In this document: positions 8,563 to 16,223 of the stretch, piece after piece
Position numbering within the stretch: position 1 is the first letter of the stretch
Layout: each line of letters opens with the position of its first letter
Assembly: GCF_023101085.1 (NCBI RefSeq)
Contig: NZ_CP064703.1
Coordinates: 4,588,001-4,652,000, forward strand
Direction: 5' to 3'
DNA: 64,000 bases
Origin: Bradyrhizobium sp. 170
Lineage (GTDB): Bacteria > Pseudomonadota > Alphaproteobacteria > Rhizobiales > Xanthobacteraceae
Made by a program: the position numbers and the translations under genes
The notes under the pieces: model-generated
What the model saw: the letters and a program-made list of their open reading frames with translations, nothing else
Databases searched by the model: none
What the model was told of the DNA's origin: nothing

Positions 8563-9780
8563 TCAAGCGGGTTGCAGACGCTCGCGCGATCGCGACGGCA
8601 GCGGCGGGAAGGCGAGCGCAATCGCCATCGCGCCGAGGCCAACGCTGAGCGCGCCGATGTAGAGCCAGCGATAGTCGTGGAAGGTATCGAAGATCATGCC
8701 GCCGGCCCAGGGACCTAGCGCCATGCCGAGGCTCGACACCATGGTCGCGGCTCCGAACACCGTCCCCATGATCCGTGGACCGAAATACTCGCGCGCGAGC
8801 ACGGCGTAGAGTGGCATCACGCCGCCATAGGCCGTTCCGAAGACGATCGCGAGTGCATAGAACTCGCCCAGTTTGCTCACGTAGAGATAGGTCCCGATCG
8901 CCAAGGCCTGCACCAGCAGCCCACCGATCAGAACCCGCTTTGCGCCGAGCCGATCGGCGAGGATGCCGAGGAGGAGGCGGCCTCCCAGCCCGGACAGGCC
9001 TTCGACGCTATAAATGCTGACCGCGGTCATCGCCGGGATGCCGCAGAGCATCGCGTAGCTGACCATGTGGAAGATCGGTCCTGAATGCGCGGCGCAGCAG
9101 GCGAAGAATGTCAGCGCCAGCACCAGGAACTGCGGCGAGCGCAGTGCGCCGCCGACGGACCATCCGGCTCCCGATTCACCCGGCACGTTCATCGCCGGCG
9201 AACCCGATGGAGCCGGTTCGGGAGCCCGTCGCACCAACAGCGCCGCCGGTATCAGCAACGCCCACGCCATCAGGCCTACCGTCATCATCGCGGTGCGCCA
9301 ATCGTAGGTCGAGATCAGCCAACGCGCGAATGGCGAGATGGTCATTGGCGCGACGCCCATCCCTGCGGAAACCAGCGACACGGCAAGGCTGCGGTTGTTA
9401 TCGAACCACAGCGTCGCGGCGGCGATCATCGGCGCGAAGAAGGCGCCCGCGGCAAGGCCGACCAGAATGCCATAGGTGAGCTGGAATTCGATCAGTGAGG
9501 TCGCGCGGCTGGCGAGAAACAGGCCCAGGCCGAGGAGCAGGGCGCCGCTCAAGACGACGGGACGCGTACCAAACCGGTCGTTGACAGCTCCCCACGCGAA
9601 GCCGGCTATTCCCATCGTAAGAAAGTCGATGGTCATCGCGCCCGAGATTCCGGCGCGTGACCAGCCCGTTTCCGCGGACATCGGCTCCAGATACACGGCG
9701 AGCGAGAACATTGCGCCGATGCCGACGCACGTCATCAGCGCGCCCGCGCCGACGATCACCCAGCGATATGACGGTCCCAT
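8563..9780 (-). CDS. MFS transporter (oxalate/formate antiporter-like family)
   Basis: A 405-aa inner-membrane carrier with about 12 predicted helices. I start at MGPSYRWVIVGAG (ATG 9780) rather than 12 codons earlier, because the first helix follows at once and the upstream residues are not membrane-like. The loop between helices 2 and 3 carries the MFS motif GAVNDRFGTRPVV, and the second half repeats it as GILADRLGAKRVL. The general layout, with Trp-Ser-Arg in the first loop (ETGWSRAGISGA), matches monocarboxylate/oxalate-formate type carriers. The substrate cannot be assigned. The gene ends 8 bp from the convergent secreted-protein gene. Confidence 0.88.
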   Translation of the reverse strand: MGPSYRWVIVGAGALMTCVGIGAMFSLAVYLEPMSAETGWSRAGISGAMTIDFLTMGIAGFAWGAVNDRFGTRPVVLSGALLLGLGLFLASRATSLIEFQLTYGILVGLAAGAFFAPMIAAATLWFDNNRSLAVSLVSAGMGVAPMTISPFARWLISTYDWRTAMMTVGLMAWALLIPAALLVRRAPEPAPSGSPAMNVPGESGAGWSVGGALRSPQFLVLALTFFACCAAHSGPIFHMVSYAMLCGIPAMTAVSIYSVEGLSGLGGRLLLGILADRLGAKRVLIGGLLVQALAIGTYLYVSKLGEFYALAIVFGTAYGGVMPLYAVLAREYFGPRIMGTVFGAATMVSSLGMALGPWAGGMIFDTFHDYRWLYIGALSVGLGAMAIALAFPPLPSRSRERLQPA

Positions 9781-9929
9781 GCGTAAAATGCTCCATGTTC
9801 GATCCGCTCCACGCAAATGCGGAGGCGGTTTTCTCGAACAGGACGAATGGGAACCGGCGAAGGATACTGGTCCGCCAAATTTATTTCTGAGCTAGAGTGC
9901 AGGAAAATGACGAATAGGGAGGCGACGCA

Positions 9930-10736
9930 GTGGCCGAATTTGTGAAGATCGAAAAAGGTCTGGGACCGGATGGCCGCATCGCGGTCGTGCGTTTCGACCG
10001 CGGCGACGGCATCAACGCGATGTCGCCGGAGGCGCTGCGCCAGCTCACGGACGCCGCTCGCAGTTTTGAGGATGACGGCGAAACCTCGGTCGTGGTGCTG
10101 ACCGGCGGCGCCAAATCGTTCACCGCGGGTTTCGACCTGAAGGATCCGGAAGGCCGGTCCCGCAAGTCCATGGATCTCGGTGCGCTGCGCCGGCACCTGA
10201 AACTCGGACCGCGGCTGACGCGGGCCTGGCAGGAGATGGAGCAGATCACGATCGGCGCGATCGAAGGCTTTTGCGTCGGCGGCGGCGTGGCCTTGGCGGT
10301 CGCGCTGGATTTCCGCGTGATGGCGAAAGACGCCCATATGCGCGTGCCCGAGATCGGCCTTGGCATGAACATGAGCTGGCAGAGCGTGCCGCGGATGCTG
10401 CACCTGATGGGACCGGCCCGCACCAAGCAGGCCGTGATCCTGGCCGACCAGCGCATCTCGGCCACTGAAGCTTACGAATGGCGGCTGGTGGAGGAGGTGG
10501 CTGAACCCGGCAAGGCGTTCGACGCCGCGATGGCGCTTGCCGCCAAGGTCGCCGCCCAGCCGCCGCTGTCGGTCGCCATGACCAAGCTGACGGTTAATCG
10601 CCTGGCGCATGCGCTCGACGATCTCGCTGGCCATATGGACGTCGACCAGTTCGCGCTGGCAAGCATGAGCGAGGACCACAAGGAAGGCGTCGCGGCGTTT
10701 CTGGAGCGCCGCAAGCCGCGGTTCAGGGGGCGATAG
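9930..10736 (+). CDS. Enoyl-CoA hydratase/isomerase (crotonase) family protein
   Basis: A 268-aa crotonase-fold protein with a GTG start preceded by AGGGAGG. The CoA-binding/oxyanion segment is KSFTAGFDLKD, and the second oxyanion glycines are in CVGGGVALAVALDF. In canonical enoyl-CoA hydratase the position after GGG.. holds a catalytic Glu (GGGCELA). Here it is GGGVALA, so this acid is missing. The second acid is retained in VPEIGLGM. Isomerase-like or other CoA chemistry is therefore as likely as hydration. It stands alone between an MFS gene and a diguanylate cyclase. Confidence 0.9.
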   Translation: MAEFVKIEKGLGPDGRIAVVRFDRGDGINAMSPEALRQLTDAARSFEDDGETSVVVLTGGAKSFTAGFDLKDPEGRSRKSMDLGALRRHLKLGPRLTRAWQEMEQITIGAIEGFCVGGGVALAVALDFRVMAKDAHMRVPEIGLGMNMSWQSVPRMLHLMGPARTKQAVILADQRISATEAYEWRLVEEVAEPGKAFDAAMALAAKVAAQPPLSVAMTKLTVNRLAHALDDLAGHMDVDQFALASMSEDHKEGVAAFLERRKPRFRGR

Positions 10737-10865
10737 TGCGAATAGTTTGAACTGCGCCAACGCAAAGCTAACCAAGTTGCTGCAACTGAATCTCAATTCT
10801 CATCGGATATTTGGAGGCTAATTTTCGCGCCCGGCATGGCGCTGCATGGTTAAGGATTTTGCGAA

Positions 10866-13490
10866 ATGACGGTATTGCGCGGAGTGCTGGCGTCAGCAAA
10901 AGGGCGGACGATTGTCGCCGCAAGCGTGATCCTGATTTCCGGTCTGGCAGTGACATTTGCGGCGCGCCTGCTGTCGGAGCGGATGATCGCAGCCGACATG
11001 CAACGTCGCTTCAGCGCCGATGCCGCCGACATAGCCACCGCCGTCGGCGATCGCCTGCGCACCCATGCCGAAGTGCTGGTCAGCATGCAGGGGCTGCACG
11101 CTTCGATCGGCCGGGTCGATCGCGCCCAGTTCCGCCGCTATATCGACGTGCTCGATCTAGCGCGACGCTACCCTGGCTTCCAGGCGCTGCAATCGCTGCG
11201 CAAGGTCGAGCCTGAAGGGCTCGATGCCTTCGTCGCCGAAATGCGCGCCGACAACAGCGCCGATGCTAGCGCACAACCCGAGTTCACGGTGCGCCCGCCC
11301 GGCAAGCGTGCCTCCTACAATTTGGTCGAATTTGTCGAACCGATGCGAGGCAACGAGGATGCGCTCGGTTTCGATGCGGGCGCCAATCCAGCCCAACTCG
11401 ATTCGTTGCGTCGCGCGGCCGAAACCGGCCGGATCGTCGCGACCCCGCCGGTCAAGCTGGTGCAGGATACGTCAGGCGGCCTTGGCTTCATCCTTCGCGC
11501 CCCGATCTACCGGATTGGTGAGCCGGCTCAAACCACCTCGCAGCGCATCGCCGCGTTGCGCGGCTTTGTGGCCTCGGTCTACCGCATGAACGATCTGATG
11601 CGCGGGGTTCTCGATCCGCGCACGCTGCAGCAAATGCAGGTGCAGATCGTCGATCGCGGCTACGCCAAGCAGACCGAAGGCACGTTGAGCGGCGAGCCGG
11701 AAGATCCGTCAGGCGCCGCAACGCTGATGTACAACAGCCTTGAACCCAATCTGAACCTCGTCTCGCAGGTCGCCGAATCCGCCGGCATTGCCGCCGACCG
11801 GTCGCTCGTCGTGGGCGAGCGGGTCTGGCGCGTGGTGTTCAGCGCGCGTCCGGGTTCGATCTATGAAGTCGATCGTCTGGTGCCCAATCTGATGCTGGCG
11901 AGCGGCGTCATTATCAGCCTGCTGATCACACTGCTCGCCGTCATTGGCCTCCGTTCACGCCAGTTGTCGGGCAATCTCAACGCGCTCGACGCCGAGCAGC
12001 GCGCGCTGGTCGACAATCCGCTCGCCGGAATCCTGTTCACCGAAGGACGCCGCATCCTTCGCGGCAACCGGCGGATGGCTGAACTCTGTGGCGCTTCATC
12101 GGACGAATTGGCCGGCAGTACGGTCGACTCCTTGCTGGCGACGGAAGCCGACAGCGCAGCGTTCGGTGCAGCGCTGACGACGATCCGCGACAGCGCCATG
12201 GCGACCGAGGCCGAATTGCACTTGCGCCGAAAGGACGGATCGCCCCTCCTGATCGACGTCTATGGCAAGCCATTGGCGGCCGGCAGCCGCAACGGCGCCG
12301 GCGAGATCCTCTGGGTGGTCCGGGACAAGACCGACGCGATGCTGATGGACGCCGAGCGCCGCGAGCATGCACGTGAGCTGCAGGAGTCGAATGCCAAGCT
12401 GACCTCGTCGCTCCAGGCTGCGGAAATCCGCGGCAAGGAGATCGTATTGTTGACCGAACTGAGTGGCGTCCTGCAATCATGTCAGGCGCCGAATGAAATC
12501 TTCGCAGCGGTCCAGACCTACGCCGGTTTTCTGTTCCCGGAGGAGGCGGGGGCGCTCTATCTGATGAACGAAACGCGCGACGCCGTGACGCGCGGCCCGC
12601 ATTGGGGCGAACTGACATCGGCTGTGACGTCGTTCCCGCTGGAAGATTGCTGGGCATTGCGACGGGGGACCACGTTCCCGATTTCGCCCGCCAGCCAGGG
12701 CCTCGTGTGCGGTCACGCCGCTTGCCGGGAGACCCATGACAGCGGATTCGGCAGCTTGTATGTCTGTCAGCCGCTGGTTGCGCAAAACCATCTCATGGGA
12801 TTGCTCTATCGCGAAGCCTACGGACCGGCTTTTGCCGAGGGCCCCGATCAACTCGCCACCATGCTGGCCGAGCAGGTGTCGCTTGCGCTCGCCAATCTGG
12901 ACCTGCGCGAGCAATTGCGCAGCCAGGCGATCCGCGATCAGCTTACGGGGCTTTACAACCGACGCTTCCTCGAGGACGCGCTGACACGCGAGACCGGCCG
13001 TGCTGCCCGCAGCGGTGAGCCGGTGGCGGTGGCCATTCTCGACGTCGATCACTTCAAGCGGATCAACGACACCTATGGCCACGAGGCGGGTGACGCCGTC
13101 TTGCGTGAACTTGGCCAGGTGCTGCTGAAAACCATCCGCAAGACCGACATCGTCGGCCGTTTCGGCGGCGAGGAATTTCTGATGCTGCTGCCGGGCGCCA
13201 GCGTGGACGTGGCGCAGGCGCGTGCGCTTGCGGTTCTGGAAGCGGTACGTGCCATGGAAGTCGCAATCCCCAATGGCCCGCCGCTGAACCAAATCACCGC
13301 GTCGATCGGCGTTGCGGCCATGCCGCTCCATGTCGCGAGAGGCGATGCGCTGGTTGCCGCCGCCGACACAGCCCTTTATCAGGCCAAGGGGCAGGGACGT
13401 AACCGCGTCGTCCTGTCCGACCGCCGCGCCATCCTCCCGGCGCCGACGCCAGCCGAGATGCAATTGGGGCTGACGGGGACGGACGGCTAA
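10866..13490 (+). CDS. Membrane diguanylate cyclase CHASE-PAS-GAF-GGDEF
   Basis: An 874-aa sensor-cyclase. TM1 (about 16-36) and TM2 (about 340-362) flank a periplasmic CHASE domain (about 60-270), with the typical YPGFQALQ and LGFILRAPIY blocks. A PAS domain (about 375-490) and a GAF domain (about 525-680) follow. The GAF domain contains a CGHAAC cluster that could be redox- or ligand-sensitive. The GGDEF domain has an intact GGEEF at 767-771 and an RKTD inhibitory site at 758-761, so it should be active and product-inhibited. CHASE domains usually sense small extracellular molecules such as cytokinin-like compounds or short peptides. This gene's ligand is unknown. Confidence 0.93.
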   Translation: MTVLRGVLASAKGRTIVAASVILISGLAVTFAARLLSERMIAADMQRRFSADAADIATAVGDRLRTHAEVLVSMQGLHASIGRVDRAQFRRYIDVLDLARRYPGFQALQSLRKVEPEGLDAFVAEMRADNSADASAQPEFTVRPPGKRASYNLVEFVEPMRGNEDALGFDAGANPAQLDSLRRAAETGRIVATPPVKLVQDTSGGLGFILRAPIYRIGEPAQTTSQRIAALRGFVASVYRMNDLMRGVLDPRTLQQMQVQIVDRGYAKQTEGTLSGEPEDPSGAATLMYNSLEPNLNLVSQVAESAGIAADRSLVVGERVWRVVFSARPGSIYEVDRLVPNLMLASGVIISLLITLLAVIGLRSRQLSGNLNALDAEQRALVDNPLAGILFTEGRRILRGNRRMAELCGASSDELAGSTVDSLLATEADSAAFGAALTTIRDSAMATEAELHLRRKDGSPLLIDVYGKPLAAGSRNGAGEILWVVRDKTDAMLMDAERREHARELQESNAKLTSSLQAAEIRGKEIVLLTELSGVLQSCQAPNEIFAAVQTYAGFLFPEEAGALYLMNETRDAVTRGPHWGELTSAVTSFPLEDCWALRRGTTFPISPASQGLVCGHAACRETHDSGFGSLYVCQPLVAQNHLMGLLYREAYGPAFAEGPDQLATMLAEQVSLALANLDLREQLRSQAIRDQLTGLYNRRFLEDALTRETGRAARSGEPVAVAILDVDHFKRINDTYGHEAGDAVLRELGQVLLKTIRKTDIVGRFGGEEFLMLLPGASVDVAQARALAVLEAVRAMEVAIPNGPPLNQITASIGVAAMPLHVARGDALVAAADTALYQAKGQGRNRVVLSDRRAILPAPTPAEMQLGLTGTDG

Positions 13491-13535
13491 TTTCGCCATC
13501 GCAACGAGCACGCGCGTTCGCTCCCGCGAGCGGTG

Positions 13536-14738
13536 TCACGACAAAATGGCGGACTGTGCGCTGCCGCCGATGTTCCAGCCGCGGCCGCCTTCGCCAAAGA
13601 TCTCGTGGCCTGTTGCCGTCACCGCAACCGTGTCCTCCAGCTTGATGAAGCCGCGGCGTGGATGCTTCATCGTTGTTTCGATCGACACCACCATGCCGGG
13701 CTCCAATGGCCGGCGCGCGTCCGGATCGTCGTAGGGAATGGGACCTGTGGCCGTCAGGCGAGGGGCCTCATGGCTGACCAGCCCCATGCCGTGCGCGAGA
13801 AAGTCGGTACAGTCGCGCTGGCTGGACCGCGCGAGCTCCCTCTCAGCCGCGACATAAATTTCACCGCCCATGGCACCCGGCCGAACGGCGGCGAACGCCG
13901 CCCGCTGGATGGTTTCGATTTCGGCCAGCAGGTCCATGAGCTCGCTGTCCGGTTCGCCCAGCACCGCCATCCGCGCGAGATCGCCGATATAGCCGTGATA
14001 GTTACCGCCGGAATCCAGCGACAGCACGTCGCCGTTCTCCCAGCGCTGTGCCGAAGGCGCCCGGTTGTGGCTGGAGCCGCAAGCCAGCAGGCAATACTCG
14101 AACATCAATCCGCGGTTCACCTCCGCGATCTTCAGCGCATCGGAAAGCTGCTGCTTGGTGGTGCCTGGGCCGTGGTTCGCGATGACCTCGATCATGGAGT
14201 CGATCACCAATTCCGACGCCTTCTTCAGCCTGGCCAATTCGGCCGGAGATTTCACGGCGCGCAAGCGTTCGAGCACCAGCAGCACATCCTTGATCTCGCT
14301 ACCGGGCAGGGCATCCGAAAGGGCCCTGCCGGCGTCCATCGGCAGGAATGGCATCTCGACGCCGACCCGCTTCATCGGCACGCCCGCGCCCTTGATCAGG
14401 CCGACCGCCTGTGAAATGGCGTCCACCGATCCGTTTCCTTCGGTACGGACCTGCGGAACCCACAGCGGCGCGACGGCCCGCTGATGGGTCTCCAGCCGAT
14501 GCCCGACATAGACCGCCTTATCTGGAGCGCCTTTCGGATAAATCACGACTGGCAGGTAGCGGCTAATCCCGAGCGCATCCATGTAATCGAAGAAGATCGC
14601 GCGCTCGGCGCCGAGCAGATATTGGACATTGTGTTTGGAGGTCGCGACCAGGATGTCGAGCCCGGCCGCTTCCATCAGCAAGTCGAGCTTGGCCGTGTTA
14701 AACGGAATGCCGCGCGATTCGGTAATGTGTTCTTGCAT
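13536..14738 (-). CDS. M24 family metallopeptidase (Xaa-Pro aminopeptidase/creatinase-like)
   Basis: A 400-aa protein with a creatinase-type N-domain (about 5-150) and a pita-bread M24 domain (about 170-395). The five metal ligands are all visible: two Asp in LSLDSGGNYHGYIGDLAR, His in LAHGMGLVSHE, Glu in VSIETTM and Glu in IKLEDTV. The start at 14738 (MQEHITESRG) is preceded by a strong GGGAGG. A start 12 codons upstream lacks one. It is divergent from the TRAP transporter operon with a 389-bp AT-rich spacer between them. Such peptidases often travel with transporters for small amides or peptides, but the substrate is not deducible. It may equally be a proline dipeptidase. Confidence 0.9.
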   Translation of the reverse strand: MQEHITESRGIPFNTAKLDLLMEAAGLDILVATSKHNVQYLLGAERAIFFDYMDALGISRYLPVVIYPKGAPDKAVYVGHRLETHQRAVAPLWVPQVRTEGNGSVDAISQAVGLIKGAGVPMKRVGVEMPFLPMDAGRALSDALPGSEIKDVLLVLERLRAVKSPAELARLKKASELVIDSMIEVIANHGPGTTKQQLSDALKIAEVNRGLMFEYCLLACGSSHNRAPSAQRWENGDVLSLDSGGNYHGYIGDLARMAVLGEPDSELMDLLAEIETIQRAAFAAVRPGAMGGEIYVAAERELARSSQRDCTDFLAHGMGLVSHEAPRLTATGPIPYDDPDARRPLEPGMVVSIETTMKHPRRGFIKLEDTVAVTATGHEIFGEGGRGWNIGGSAQSAILS

Positions 14739-15127
14739 GATGAACCTCCCGATGCCGCGGCTTGAACCAATCAATCTCCTGGCGCCGCTTGGACATCTGT
14801 ATTGTGGGCGGGAAGTGGGTTTCTACCAGCGACGAAATCAACGAGCTCCAATGCAGATTAACGAATGCTGGGCTGTTGACCCACATATCTGGAATTCGCA
14901 TAAGGTATATTATGGAATATCTATATCTACAATTAGATCAGATATTTAGCCGGATATCCTAGCAAACCAAGCCAGCCCAGCGGCTGTACGGGTGTTGGTC
15001 TGGCTCAAGCAATCCTGATCCGCCAAAGCCTGTGTTGCCGCCGCCTGCGGACGCTGCAATAAGCGCGCGAGTACATGACTCGCGACATCGGTCATCGCAA
15101 GAACAACAACCCTCAAGGGAGAACCCA
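14739..15127. promoter_or_regulatory. AT-rich divergent regulatory region between M24 peptidase and TRAP operon
   Basis: About 390 bp with no gene. From about 14880 to 14960 the base composition shifts sharply towards A+T, unlike the surrounding coding DNA. A possible promoter facing the TRAP genes is TTGACC (14876-14881) with CATAAG 17 bp on. Several short palindromes follow, including TCTA-CAAT-TAGA and GGATATCC. This looks like a binding platform for a regulator. No regulator gene is adjacent. Confidence 0.5.
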
Positions 15128-16147
15128 ATGAGTTTTTCACGACGCACGCTTCTCAAGGCATCCGCTGCGTCAGCGGTTTTGGGCGGCATCGGCGCGCCGC
15201 TGGTGGCGCGGGCCCAGACTGCCGAATTTACCTACAAGTACGCCAACAATCTTCCTGACGGCCATCCCTTGAACGCCCGCGCCCAGGAGATGGCGGCGGC
15301 GATCAAGGCCGAGACCAATGGCCGGTTCGACCTGCAGATATTCCCGAACAACCAGCTTGGTTCCGATACCGACATGCTGAGCCAGATTCGTTCGGGCGGC
15401 GTCGAATTCTTCACGCTGTCGGGGCTGATTTTGGCAACGCTGGTGCCGGCGGCGTCCATCAGCGGCATCGGCTTTGCGTTCCCGGATTACGACACGGTCT
15501 GGAAGGCCATGGACGGCGGCCTGGGCGCCCATATCCGTGGCCAGATCACCAAGGCCAACCTCGTGGTGATGGACAAGATCTGGGACAACGGCTTCCGCCA
15601 GACCACGTCGTCGACCAGGCCGATCAACGGCCCGGAAGACCTCAAGGGTTTCAAGATCCGCGTGCCGGTGTCGCCGCTCTGGACCTCGATGTTCAAGGCG
15701 TTCGATGCAGCGCCCGCCTCGATCAATTTCAGCGAAGTTTACTCCGCGCTGCAGACCAGGATCGTCGAGGGCCAGGAAAATCCGCTGGCGATCATCTCGA
15801 CGGCGAAGCTGTATGAAGTCCAGAAGTTCTGTTCGCTGACTAACCATATGTGGGACGGCTTCTGGTTCCTGGCGAACCGCCGCGCCTGGGAAAAGCTGCC
15901 TGAGGATGTCTGGACCATCGTCGCCAGGAACATCAACGCGGCGGCCATCAAGGAGCGCGAGGACGTCGCCAAGCTGAATGCCGGGCTGCAGCAGGAACTG
16001 GCCGGCAAGGGCCTGACCTTCAACCAGCCCAACGTGACGCCGTTCCGCGACAAGCTGCGCTCAGCCGGCTTCTACGCGGAATGGAAAGGTAAATACGGCG
16101 ACCAGGCCTGGGAGCTGCTCGAAAAGTCCGTGGGCAAGCTGTCCTAA
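15128..16147 (+). CDS. TRAP transporter solute-binding protein (DctP family)
   Basis: A 339-aa periplasmic binding protein. The start at 15128 is preceded by AAGGGAG. A start 32 codons upstream would bury the signal. The leader MSFSRRTLLKASAASAVLGG has a Tat-like SRRTLLK motif, with cleavage likely after VARAQ. The core shows the DctP pattern: HPLNARAQEMAAAIKAETNGRFDLQIFPNNQLG, then DLKGFKIRVPVSPLW and ALQTRIVEGQENPLAII (each read here in parts). The Arg that normally clamps a carboxylate is in KIRVP. It supplies substrate to the fused membrane protein downstream. The acyl-CoA synthetase behind it suggests a carboxylic acid substrate, which is inference. Confidence 0.93.
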   Translation: MSFSRRTLLKASAASAVLGGIGAPLVARAQTAEFTYKYANNLPDGHPLNARAQEMAAAIKAETNGRFDLQIFPNNQLGSDTDMLSQIRSGGVEFFTLSGLILATLVPAASISGIGFAFPDYDTVWKAMDGGLGAHIRGQITKANLVVMDKIWDNGFRQTTSSTRPINGPEDLKGFKIRVPVSPLWTSMFKAFDAAPASINFSEVYSALQTRIVEGQENPLAIISTAKLYEVQKFCSLTNHMWDGFWFLANRRAWEKLPEDVWTIVARNINAAAIKEREDVAKLNAGLQQELAGKGLTFNQPNVTPFRDKLRSAGFYAEWKGKYGDQAWELLEKSVGKLS

Positions 16148-16150
16148 TGC

Positions 16151-16201
16151 ATAGCGTTTTCGAGCGAAGTGGATACCGGTTCGCGTGAAGAAAACGCGTC
16201 A
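16151..16201. repeat. Bradyrhizobium-type intergenic palindromic repeat between dctP and dctQM
   Basis: The outer arms GCGTTTTC (16154-16161) and GAAAACGC (16190-16197) pair, and an inner stem GCGAA/TTCGC (16164-16168, 16180-16184) stacks inside. The motif GAGCGAAGTGGATACCGG between them is one I know as a very frequent intergenic repeat in Bradyrhizobium and relatives. It begins a few bases after the DctP stop and contains a GTG that could be mistaken for the next gene's start. Its hairpin may lower expression of the downstream permease. Confidence 0.8.
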
Positions 16202-16223
16202 AAACGAGAGCCTTGGGGCCGTC

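Noticed and set aside
10774..10787. AGTTGC-T-GCAACT palindrome and the TCTCAATTCTCA stretch before the CHASE cyclase as an iron-regulator box
   Set aside because: The match to Fur/Irr/RirA consensus is poor. The 13-bp palindrome is real but has no link to a known regulator.
13519..13532. CGCTC-CCGC-GAGCG hairpin between the convergent cyclase and M24 genes as a terminator
   Set aside because: Only five base pairs and no T-run. Too weak to call.
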